Part shown: positions 1 through 12,100 of the stretch, piece by piece
Position numbering within the stretch: position 1 is the first letter of the stretch
How the letters are laid out: the number at the start of each line of letters is the position of its first letter
Assembly: GCF_000524195.1 (NCBI RefSeq)
Contig: NW_020170406.1
Location: 816,995 to 880,994, forward strand
Source: Echinococcus granulosus
Taxonomy: Eukaryota > Platyhelminthes > Cestoda > Cyclophyllidea > Taeniidae
DNA: 64,000 nt
Reading direction: 5' to 3'
The notes under the pieces: model-generated
What the model was told of the DNA's origin: nothing
Databases searched by the model: none
The model's input: the letters and a program-made list of their open reading frames with translations, nothing else
Program-made: the position numbers and the translations under genes

Positions 1-1866
1 GTAGAGAGAAGTGCTCTAAAATATGAGAATGTGTTAGGAAACACACAATCGTCTGATTTGTAATATAATGGCAAGATTTGTCCTAACTTGATATTATCTA
101 GTCACTTTTAATCCTCTATGAGTAAACTCTTAAGAAGCTTCATTTTATAACGTCCCCTGATGAAATTATTACTGTTCCTCATACAAAGTAGTTTTAAAAT
201 GCATGGGAGAAGCAAATATATTGCAACACTATAATAAAAATGACTTTAATACATTTAATTTTTTCACAATATCTATATCAATGTATATGTTCTCTGTCCT
301 TGCCTCTAAAATGCTTTTTATTCCTTAATAAGAACAAAGATCTACTGAGCTTTATCTCATTTACCAAATTCTTTTTTCTGTTTGAGGAGTTACAAAACAG
401 GAGAGCATTTGTTTTGTCCTTCTCACTCTAGTTTTTTCTACATTCAACTTAGATCATTTAGGTAGACTCGTTCTTCCTGTCATTATCAAGTGAATCTTAC
501 AAAGAAATACGCCGTTTCCTGCATGTATTTCTTGCACTGTGATTTTTAGTTACTACTGTGTTGCTGACCCTTCTCACTCACTCGCATTCCAATTCGGAGT
601 ACGCCTTGAGAAGGTAGAAAAACTTATAGGGACAGAACAGGTTGATGTAGGTTCACAGGCAAGGTGTTAATTGAAAGAAGCTGAATGAACCTTGTAATTG
701 ATGCATGTTGAGAAAGTGCTATGCGAATGAGCCTTCAGGGAGCGTCCACGAGCACAAGCGATAACGTGAACAGTGTACAAGGTGGTTAGCTCTAGATATT
801 CAAGAATGAAGTGATTGCTCGAAAGTGAGTAGTTTTAGATTTGTTATGGATGCCTTGAGACTAAACGGTGACCGTGTACTTCAAAATGTGTTCTGTGTTG
901 GGCTCAGGATGCATTCAATTCCCACCAATGCTCCGGCTAGTCACATTGGTGAGACTAAGACTACTTGACTCTGAAATTAGGAGGAGCGCTCTCATAAAAT
1001 GGAAACTTTCTGGGAAATACAAGATAATGTGATTTCATCTTGGCAAGTCTTAAGTGTACAATCCAAATTAAAGCATTTGGATTCTCTAGACTTGGGGTGA
1101 ATAGTAGTAGAGAGTGAGTCTATTTACTACTCGTGATAACTACTGCTCATGTCGTAAGTAGGCCATTCCATTCTATTTCACTCCATTTTATTCCACTCTA
1201 GTCCAGAACAGTCGCTTCCAGTCCAATCCAATGCACTCCCGCTCTAATGTCGTATTCAAGATGGCACACCTTGATAACACAGCGTGTATACACGTCATCT
1301 TCTCCTACGTGCTCCAAATCTGCATAGCCTTTAATACTCGTGGCAGATTTCACGACACCCTAAATCGCACAGAAGATTTTGTCACTTACACAGCTTCGTT
1401 GCACGAAATGTTGCACATCATTCAGGCATTCTGCTCACTGTAATTTCATCCACTGGAATGACTGATAGTGGCTTAATTTCAGCACTGCATCTCAGACATC
1501 TGGCCCTTCTCGGAATGTTGACACTATTTAATCACATTCCACCACTTCTACCAAGTGTTTCATCCTTGTATCAAACCTAGTTTGATTTTAAGCCTTGGTG
1601 GGAAAACACAAATTTCATCCTTTCCCTTATAACAAACTGTGTTCATTGCCTCACACTGTTACACATATTTATGAATTAGAGTCATTGTTTGGCATTTTGA
1701 TGAATGCTATCGATGCTTGCTCACCGCTCAATGTATCGCCGCCGAGGTGGTAAGTCCTGCGATGGATATAAAGCACAAAGTCTCCGAATAACTTTATTAC
1801 TTTTTTGTACCGCCTTTCCTTAAAAGGCTAACCAACTGGATTTCACAACCAAAAAACCACACTCAC
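1..1866. other. Left flank: no exon recognised
   Basis: This should be intron of the FN3 gene, since its exon ending at 1867 has a good donor. I found no further FN3-like frame on the minus strand. Positions about 1165-1240 are a degenerate run of a TTCCA-like pentamer on the plus strand (ATTCC, ATTCT, TTTCACTCC variants). Nothing else is clear. Confidence 0.4.
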
Positions 1867-4800
1867 CCTTGGGTTTGGTGTAAAATATATGGGATTCATT
1901 GGATTTTTGGCTGCAAAGGAGTGGATTCGTTTGAGAACAATTTTGTAGAGTAATTCGGTAGCCAGTGTTCGCTCGAAGACCCTCAAACCTGCATGCATTT
2001 GCTGTTGCATTACGGGCAACAGCGCGCCAACTTGGAAGCGAGTCTGATTCCGCAGTAAGCACCTCAGCTGTGTAGAAAAAATTAGGCCAATTTTGTGGAA
2101 TTGTGACGACTAGAGTGTCCGCTGTGCTCCCACTGAATGAGGGAGCATCTGGTTCTAAGAAATAATTTTTTTTAGTGTTATATAACTTGCATAGACTCAT
2201 CTATCAGATTCTTGTAAATCTTACGTTCAGGGAATGTGTGGTTGCTCACAGCGGCCAGGGCAACCCATTCGCCCGATTGATAGTCGGTTACTGTGACGGA
2301 GTAATTTGTGTAGGCCTTCAGATTTTTAAAAAGTAATCCTATGGAGTTCGAGGCCGGGACATACTCGTACAACATATTGGAGGGTAACTGGGTCTCCCAA
2401 ACTTTGATCAGGAAATTCGCGGCGTCTATTTTTGGAGGATCATGCCAAAAGACAAGCAGGCTATTATTTTTCTGCACCTCTGCATGCAAACCTCCTGATG
2501 CTGTAGGGGGATGGACAAGCCTCAAATTATTTACTTTAAATCAAAAACTGATCGTTGCATATCTGAGAGGCTTTATTGATGTGTCGTTTACCTGATACCT
2601 CCCCTTTGATGTCTCTGTAATAAAAAATGATCAAAAGTGACATTAAATCCCATTGCTGTATCTAACTCGCTTCTACTTTCAAAGCAAAAGTAGTTAACTT
2701 TTGCAGTTATTATGAACCAACCATTTGTAATAACTTCCATATTTTTTGCACTTTAAAACGAAAGGAATGAGTCAGAACAATCGGCTTGCAATCTTATTTT
2801 AACTTGAAATACCTCATTTCGTAACCAACTCGTCTACATTCCTAGGCAGCATTCTTTGAGCAGTTTAAATCAGACCTCAATTCAGTTAACATATTTAGAA
2901 GCTAATAAATAAATAGAAATACCGCTGGCAAAGCACATAACATGCTTAAATGACCAAGCAACGATTGCATTTTAATGTGGTCAAAAACTATCCATCATAG
3001 TGTTTTAACACATCCCTCAAACATGCAAACAGACAGATAAGTGAGAATATTGCCAACAAAGCACATATTGTACTTCAATGAATGGAAAACGATCGCATTT
3101 TCATTTGAATTAAGCCTTTCGCATCTTGATTTGTTAACGTGACTTCCTATTTCCAGGTCTCAAAACGTAGTCTCACATTGCCTTGCTTCTCCAAATGAGG
3201 TGCAATTTGCATTTACTAGGAAAAAACATGGCACTGTGCGATAAACGACAGTTTGCATAACATATTCTCCATAACAACGAGGTAGAATTCATTTGGAACA
3301 TTGCAAAAATACTTTCAAAAATTTTGACATGCGCTAACTTGTTTACTTTTAATCAAGATTGGATCCACAGAATCACAATTACTCGGGTGCTATCTGGTTT
3401 ATAATACTGCCGTATGATGCATGTTATCAAAGAAAAAGTGGTGCCAAGATACTGACTTTTTTGGAGCATTTTTAACCCACATTGATGTCCATCGCTCTTG
3501 CCATCTGCCTCACATACTCCGATCTTCCAGACCTTACTATCTGAGCTCGAAGCTACACTTATGTGAGATGGCATATATGGATGAGTGGTATCATAAAATT
3601 CGTTTGTCGTAAATAGGTTGGTCTTGGTTTAAGCCCATGAAATGGATTTAGGCTGTTGCTCCATTAAAAATATTGATGCATTAATCTGTTTAAGAACATT
3701 AACCATCTCAAACAGTTTGGCATTGCTCTTTTTGCTGTCATATTAAATCAATGCAGACCCTGATCCTTGACGCTTGATTTCCTCCTCAATCTCCTGTGAG
3801 ATAGGCAAGAATGAAGTGCAAGAAATGTCAAGTCTGCCAACTAGATTATTGTGCTCTTCAGCAGCGTCAGATATCAATGTGGACATAAAATAGGAATGCG
3901 CACAACCCCATGGCCTTCTGATAGCTTGAACGAGCAGTCCTGTCATAAGAACCCAACCTGGAAACCCATTTGTTTGCGTGTTTGTCCGATTGGCTGTGAT
4001 AGTGCATGTGCACGTTAATACTAAACTACGTCTACGTGCTTGAAACGCGTCAAGTTGGAGTGCCCGCAATCAATGCGTCTGTTGCAACTGTATGTGTATC
4101 GCGTGTTTACTTCAAATTGCACAGTTACCAAAGGTGCGTGCCCATTAAATTGCGAGTATCGCTTTTTTGAACCCATGGAGTTTAGAACATTTTTATATCT
4201 CAACGATAAATTTATGCCTCTCATAGTTGTTAGATAGGAAGTACAGTCACGGTATTATCGACCACTTCTGTGGAATGATCCTTCTCTTGTTCAGAATACA
4301 TGATCACTGCTGTCATAATTACGGAACGGTTTTAGTCTGTTTTATACCGCCTCCAGTCACTTCACCTTTTTTGTGAAATATTTTGTGCATAATGACATTT
4401 TAGGTCGAAAGATCAAATCAGTGCCCATCCTTACACGCAGCATCAAATTTGCCATAAAATAAAAAGGTGTAGATCGTAGCATGAGTAGCGGCTACAGAGA
4501 AATGAGTACAAATTGTGTTTTAGGTAACCTAACTTCGTTTGCGTTTGGGCTGGAAATATGAAAGAGCATAATTCAGTTGCTAAGTAATCAACATTGACAT
4601 CTTTTATTAGTGCAAAATGTAATGACTTGAATGCGTTGACGCATACTACCATCAAATCTGTATATATCCAAGGCTATAGTCACTCTTAAAAAGAACGAAA
4701 TATAAGTTGTAAGGGTACACTTACGGTTTCATCGCGAGCGTCCCCCAATCTCTTAAATCTATTAAAGAACAACACAGCAAAGTTTTAGCTTTGTCAAGAC

Positions 4801-5102
4801 CCCATGAACAAATGCCGTTGTGACTGTTAGCGATAAAAACGCTAAATTTCATTTTGCGAGCATGAAAAAGAGTACTTAAGGAAAATTGCTATTGTCAAAA
4901 CAAAATGCGTAAGAATGGAAGCAGAATAGGCGAAAACATCAAAGTCGAAATAATACACTGCATTAATCTAAGCTAAGGATTATCAACGCTTGCTATGCTG
5001 ATAAACTAGAACAGGAAAATTTTATCGTCACTTACAGCCAAGTAGATCAAAGAGAAAAATGAAGAACACGCTCCTTGGTAGCAGTTCTAGAAGCCATTTC
5101 AT
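1867..5102 (-). CDS. Fibronectin type III domain cell-surface or secreted protein, 5' part (partial, continues off the left edge)
   Basis: Model: complement(join(<1867..2154, 2225..2500, 5036..5102)). The first exon encodes a 22-residue signal peptide (MKWLLELLPRSVFFIFLFDL, then LG) and ends in phase 1 at GT-AAGTG. The next two exons each encode about 92-96 residues that read as FN3 modules: the first has the core tryptophan in LLVFWHDPP and the tyrosine corner in LKAYTNYSVTV; the second has LPSWRAV and LRANTGYRITLQN, with three Asn-X-Ser/Thr sites. Both FN3 exons are symmetrical phase 1-1, as is usual for extracellular modules, and the signal exon joins in the same phase. The donor at 1866 shows that the gene continues to the left. 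Further exons could lie in the 2.5 kb between 2501 and 5035, though I saw none. Receptor phosphatase, cell-adhesion or axon-guidance families are possible; the part present does not decide. Confidence 0.6.
2501..5035 (-). other. Intron of the FN3 gene
   Basis: AT-rich sequence between the signal-peptide exon and the first FN3 exon. The open frame at 3743-4069 minus has no recognisable domain and no convincing splice sites. Nothing else is seen. Confidence 0.4.
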
Positions 5103-5997
5103 ATTAAGTTCCTTCGTCAAACTAAAATGTAAAATACGTTTATGACGCTCCACGAACGCCCTTGAATGAAAAAACTTTTCAAAACTTGCATCTTGAGAGT
5201 TCCAAACTAATGTCATAATGCGACTATACATTTTTCAAAGGCCCAGTTTTACACACTTCAAAAATGCAAGGCAGTATTTTGCCACCCATAAATACTTTCA
5301 TCTAATGAAATCATAATGCCTTTGACCCACTTTATGTATGTTCTAAAATTGGCTTTTAAAGGATGGCTCTACGCTTGTTCAACCTCACGATTGTGCAGTT
5401 GAACAATTCAAACAAAAGTGTCCTGGATTTTTTACTTTTTACAAACCAAACTTTATATAAAATCGTCAAAACGTAATTGAGTTAGAAATTTTTAAGACCT
5501 ACGTGGCAATGCAAATGAAGTTATGCTCACAGGACAAACTAACTAGACTAAAGTCCACATTAATACTAATTCCAACTTTCCAAAATTGCATGGCGTTTAA
5601 GGTGGGAAGATTTAGCGCTGTTTTAAGAGATATTGCCAACCATTTTAGACTTGAGCGAGAGGTCATCCCACCACCCACCTTATTTTTTGTTACATCACCC
5701 CGCCCGCCCTCCCTCCCACACCCCAACTTCATTCGATGCTTTACGCCATGAACTTCAACCTGGCCACTGTGCCACATTCCTGTTCCACACGACTTCACAA
5801 CACTTCACCGTGACTTTCACTGGGTAGCAGCACGAACAACTACAAAGGAAACGCCAAATCGGGCCGCGCCACCCCCTCCTCACCAGACTGACCAAAACGC
5901 ACTCCCACAACAAACATCTACAAGTTAACACATCAAGAGATAGATGGGAAGACAAGCATTCACTACTGACGGTTTTACAAAAATGGTGGATTTCACA

Positions 5998-6066
5998 CCC
6001 CAACTATCAGCCAAACACATGTCGGCCGAAGGGAGCCAACTTTGGTGTGCCAGCGTCATATGGGGG
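5998..6066 (-). promoter_or_regulatory. SECIS element (form 2) in the 3' UTR of selenophosphate synthetase 2
   Basis: Reading the minus strand, a stem-loop with all SECIS landmarks lies 88 nt after the stop codon. Helix I pairs CCCC (6066-6062) with GGGG (6001-5998), plus A/U pairs next to the core. The SECIS core is AUGAC (6059-6055) opposite CUGAU (6010-6006), giving the tandem GA.AG quartet. Helix II is GCUGG + ACAC (6054-6045, one bulged C) against GUGU + UUGGC (6018-6010). The apical region carries the unpaired CAAA (6044-6041), followed by a six-pair mini-helix GUUGGC (6040-6035) with GCCGAC (6026-6021), which is the form 2 arrangement. A SECIS is required to decode UGA as selenocysteine, and the gene has such a UGA in exon 1. 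The fold was made by hand, not computed. Confidence 0.85.
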
Positions 6067-6154
6067 CCATCGGAAATCACCCATTGGGAATAACCAACAT
6101 CACAGCTACAAAGAAAGTGATATGTGAAGGGAATGGAGAAGGATGGGAAGATGC

Positions 6155-9100
6155 TCATTTCAGAACAACGGTTTCGTGCGGCACTTCGACGATCTCCACA
6201 TTAGCCGAGAGCCGTGCGGTTCTAGCCTCCGCTGGTGTGGCCGCTGCGCTAACCTGACCGACAATCCACGATGGCGTGCCATCCACCTCGAAGAGATCTC
6301 GACAATACGCCTCCGCGTTCTTCTCTGGCATCGCAATTAGCAAACCACCTAGAAGGCAGAGCACACTTTTCCCTCAAATTTCATTTTCTGCTTCGCCTTC
6401 TCATAACACAACGCTGATTACGACGATCGCCACCAAAGCGTCATCAAGTTTTACTGGTCACATGCGACAACGACATTTGCATTACCGTGCTGATCAATCC
6501 AACTCCTGCCCAACAACTAAAAGATTCTACTGAACTTTGTCGTATGTTCCACTGTGTTGAAGTTCAGCACTCTGTCCGCACCACCTTACATGAAACGAAC
6601 GATTATCAGAAAATACCAAAAGCTTGACCAATCACATCAGGAGAGTGACGAGTTCTTACTGCGGCTCATTTACACATACCCATTATTCTCACAAACAACC
6701 ACTCAAAGCCACCCGCATTTCTACAAACTAACCTCAAAATCGACTCTGAATTGGAGTTGGTGAGGAGGGGAAATAGGTCCATTAGATCCAGTAAATACGA
6801 AAATTATGATCACCCTAATATAGTTGATGCAGTCATGAACGTAAATTGAACCATACCATTCACCCTTTTACATTCAAATCGACTCAAAAGCGCCAATGTG
6901 AGGGGAAGGTCACTCAACCACAGCTACATGACAGAAGTCACCACTCCTGCAAGCAAATGCTTAGATTAACCGTATTTGCATCCTCTGAAATCTGAAACAG
7001 CTTAGAAAAGCAGCTAAAGCGAAGATAGAAATGGACTTACCGGAGGTCTCTGGAGTCAGTGCGGTATCAAGGTGATGACGAGAAGCCAGAGCCTTGGACA
7101 GGTAGTACGCGCCGGCCAGACAGGGCAGTCGGTTTATCTCGAATGTCACGGCCGCCGTCTGCACCGCCGCCAGGTTGCGCGCGTGCCCAAGCACCCCAAA
7201 ACCCGTCACATCAGTGCAGGCCTGCGCGCCATGCTTGTGCATCAGTCGTGCCGCTGTCAGGAGCAAAATGCATTTTTAACACAACAAGACACACAAATTA
7301 TTAATGAAGATCTGCGAATGAGAGACCCCGAACACAATAGTCCAACAGTCTCCTGCGATGTGGCCTCTACGTGAGCTCAGTCCTGAGAATTAACCACATG
7401 GGGAGGGGGATTATGACTGTCAACGAATCATTTCCGCTAGAAACAGTGTTTTAAGCTTGCACTATTCTAGTGCATTTTAGCTACTGAAATCACATCCCAA
7501 TGAAAACTCCATCACAAAAAGTGACGAAAAAGGTGAGTCGTCCTTGTTATAGCCTCACAAGCATTCTTTGCAAATGTGCCAGCAATACGCATTAACTAAA
7601 CTACAAATTCAATTGACTGACTGCTGATGAGTAGGAGAATTTATCGGAGATCCAAATAGTGACGGCGCTACTAAAGTTGTAACAGTGGTAGACGAGAGCA
7701 CGTACCGTTACGATTGAGACGACACATGGAGAGGGTGGCGGCGTTGTAGAGGCTTCTCATATCCTCCTCGGAGATGCGCGGAGTGCACTTCTCAGTCCAC
7801 ACGTCGGTGCGATCCAGCATCCAGTTGTACGCTGTCACCGCCAGTTGCGTACCCAGCGGTTTGGTCAGCACCAACACACTGCCCCCTTCCGCCTGATTCG
7901 GCCTGTTGCAATCGCAGGAAACAAGTTCTGCTTATCATAATGAAGTACAAGCTACCTCACATCGGATCAGGTTCCACCGTTAAAAGATCGTTCAGGGTCA
8001 AACAATATCGCGTACCTTAAGACAGGTGTTCCAACGTGTTTCGCATCCATCGTGGAATCCCCCCAAAGGGTACTGGAGTTGTGTGTGGTCGATTTGCATT
8101 ACTATTCACATAGATACCTTACAATGAAATAATTTATGCGAGATGTATGACCGCAGCATTTCGTACGATTACGAAGAATATGACGACAATACAGTTCAAT
8201 AGCCACAACGATGACTACCACTGACCTATTCTGACCAATAAAATAGTGGTATTGTTAACTTTGCACGTTTCACCGAGTTCACTGTTTTCCTATTCAATTA
8301 GGCAAAGAATTTCATCTGCAGGACGGCATTTTTACCCTCGAGCCTGAATTCAAAATTATTGTCATTTTCAAAAGCGATGAGACCGCAAAAGAAAGACTGC
8401 CATTCAGTGAGCACTCCCTGCCCCGCACGCAGCCAAGTAGCACTTCTGACTTCTGTGTCCGTGGTGTCGTTGTGAGAGCTACTAATGGACATGTCTATAA
8501 CGCTAAAGTATCGCTAAGGTTATCCTCTTGAGGGCGCTCTGACTGATGCGAGACTTGCGTGAGGCTTATGGATATCGTAATGAGTCGGATTTTATGCAAA
8601 GAATTGTGTTAAAACTACCATAACAGTCTAAGTAAATTAAGTTGCCTACAAATAGCCCCCACAAACATCTCCTCTAAGCCACATTAATGCGGACTGATTG
8701 CAAAGCCAATCAGGAGCTAACGTGGTCGCTACCACGGTTTCAGGGAGAATGAAGCATCACACGCCGGTGGTTTGATTATCCGCATTGACTATAATATTGG
8801 CATTACCGAAACGACCAATCCAACTGTTGTTCAAAAAGTAACAAATGAGTATTTTTCTTGGGCCATGGATGCTCTACAGTTATGTTCCCATTTTCAACCC
8901 AAATAATCGCTTTGGGATAAGATTTTGCGCGATGAGGTATCACAAGCAAATTAAAAAAATGCTTTCCATATTTGAGTGTGAGCGGAGGAAAGAAAGTTTG
9001 GGAGTCACGCTTACGTGACACTGACAGCAAGCGTGTTAGCAATGGGGTGGCAGCGAAGACGATGACTCACATGATGAACTCGGAATCAGGGACGACGGCG

Positions 9101-12100
9101 GTGGCGGCGCCGCCGATGAGGACCCAGGGATTGTACGTTGTCTGTCCGCCACGCACACTTGTACCGGCCTTCAGGGCGCACTCCTGCAGCAAGAAAATGG
9201 AGGAAATGCGTAGTCGTGGATGCTGCCAGATTGAGGGCAGAGAAAGCAAGGCATCAGCTTCAGATGAAAGTATAAAACTATAGGCAGAACATTAGAGTTA
9301 GACATAGTGATACACAACGAGAGGCATGGATAGATAAGCAGGCGGGGGTAAAAATAAACGTAAAATCAAAAGATAAATGGGTTTGGTAACATAGTCAGTC
9401 CGAAATAGACACGCACAAACAGAGAAAGTTGTAGAAAGTGGGAGTGGGTGGGGAGACAGAAAAAAGGTCGTAAAAGTGCGCAGAGGGATAGGTGGAAGGT
9501 AAGATGATCTTACAGACGAGTACAAGCAATTGACTAGGAGCAGCGACATAGGACAAAGTGAACACACACGCAGATAAAAACATAGGTAGGAATGAAGGGA
9601 GATGAAGATTTAGACAGATAGGAAGTGATGAAATTAGAGGCTAAGCGGCCAGAGATACAGAAGAATGGCTGAAGAGGAAGACGGACAGGAAAGGTGATTC
9701 AATATGAGAGTCAATTAGACAGTGGCAGCAAACGGTACGAAAATTGGCAGGGACGAAGCGAGGTAGACATCCAGCGATATAGGGCAGAGACCACAGCCAA
9801 GGTGCCAAAGCAACACAGGCAGATGAATATAAGGGAATGTAGTCGGACATACAAAAGTAGTCTGATAGGTTAAGAAGTATACTGATATGTACACAGAAGT
9901 ACAGATGAATACAAAGTCAAAAAAAAACGGTCCCGGTATGACAAGCGGATGGGTAGTAAAAGGGCCAGATGTGAGTTAGACGAGAAGAGAGGTACTTTTG
10001 CAGACAGATAGACAGGTAGACAAATAGACAAATAGGAACACTGGAACAAGCGGAAAAGAGGGCAGTCAGACAGACCGAATGCAAGGCAAACATGGCGACA
10101 CTCCATAAGTCAAGCACAATGTTAAGGGGACAATGGGGGTCATGGGGACTAAGACGTGCATGAACAGACCTGAAAGCCCTGCATAATGAGGGAAGTTATG
10201 GTGGTACGCTCCTCGACGCTCATGGCGGTGGGGATGCCGAGAAGGAGGAGGAGGTTGTCGCAGTCCACCACACCCATCGCGTAGAGATCGCTCAACACGT
10301 TGCAGCACGTTATCCAGCCCTGAAATGCGACCCAGTTTGCGGGTAAATTAAGTATCCGACCCTCCTCATGCCCAAATTCATGTCATTATCACGCCTTTTG
10401 TTTGGAGCTTACCTTCCCCTTTTTCGTTGCTTTAAGGCTATTCTAGGAAAATCATAGATGGTTTGAAAGATGGTATTACCTTAGACAACAAATATTGAGA
10501 ATACTGCACCTGACTGGCATTTTCAACCTTAACCCATCAGACCATCGTGAAAAGAATTGACTTCGCCCACTGCCCGTTTGTTTAAGCATTATAATGTCAA
10601 AGTTTCAAATGAATTGGTTGAAAAGATTAGTGTTTCGATCCATATAGAAGTTATTGCCGTAGGCGTAATTTAAATCCAGTACGCCTAAATCTGCCATAGT
10701 AAGTTTGAAACGGCGGTTCGTTGATTCATTTGACACACGATGAGTAACTTTAGTCAATAACCTCTGCATTCAATTTGAATAACTTCTCACTGTTCAGCAC
10801 ACTCTGGTACGCTGTCAATTGACTTTCTAGGCCATCTTTCTCGAGTACCTCTGACGGAATCACAAGTGAGGCAGAAAACCATGACATCTGAGAACACAAA
10901 ATTAGCGTGGAGAGCTCCAAGCCCCGCAGGTTAGGTCTACAACTATTTCAAAAGCATAGGTGTCAGGCTTCGGAATCGATGACTTAAGTACCCCACTTTG
11001 AAATAAAAAGTGAGTAGTTGTACCTATTTGATTCCAGAATTGCCAACTTTACACCGCAAGAAAATCCCTGGATTTCGTTTCACACCTTGAATACCACACA
11101 AAAGCTTGCCCACGAATCGGTACTGCGTATGACCCTTCTCACTGCAAACATTCATTTATCGGGTGGCTGAACCACAGTTCCGATTGTCCGATGAAATTGT
11201 CTGACAGCTTAAACCTGGAGAAGCTATAATGATCCGTTGCCAAAACGATGTTCGCAAGTGATCGTCGCCATTGCAGTGTCTCATAAAGACTGCATACAAA
11301 TAAGAAAAATGGACTTCGCAACCACTACATAAGACTCAATATGCCACTGTCGTCATCGCCATGATGGAATGCCTACTTCATGACGGTGACGACAACTCCT
11401 ACGCACGTCTCCTCATTGTATTTGCCTTTATTTCCCCTCATTCATTTGCCAATCCATGAACAAACCACCATTCCTGTGAGTGAAATTCAACTCTTTAAGC
11501 AAAACTGCGACTTCGTAAATCTGAAATCACTGTCGTTGTTAAGGCTACTTTTGTTTATGCCCACTCTTTGCGGTCAATATTTTCTGGGCAAATGCTAAAT
11601 ATTCGTTACAACTGTTCTGATAAAGCAACAGTGTTCTGAAATATGCCACAATTTCTCTTTCGCCAACAATGCAACTTCATGTGTCCCAGCGCTACGTTTG
11701 TACTTCAACTACTGTTTTAATCCCGTTGGAACAGGAAATTTGGTTGCCTGACCAACATCAGCAGTAGTGAAATAGTTCAGGTGACTAAGCACTGGAGGTT
11801 AGCTAAAACCCGCAACGTCTCAACATACTTGGCAATACCAGACCTCAAGACTGCCTTCCTGATGTCATAGCATCTTTTCTATGCAACGCAGACGTATTAT
11901 CCAACTTGCTGCCTTGTTATCGTTGATGCCATTGTTAACGCATGTACGTCATTCACCCCAACCAGATAGTCCTCAGTTTCCACAATTCTATTACCATTTG
12001 CATTCACTGAATCACTTCTGAAAATTCGATTCTCCAAATTCCGCCTTCGGTGTCAGGGCTCCACTGATCTTTTCGGGCCTTCTCGCATGTCTGACACACA

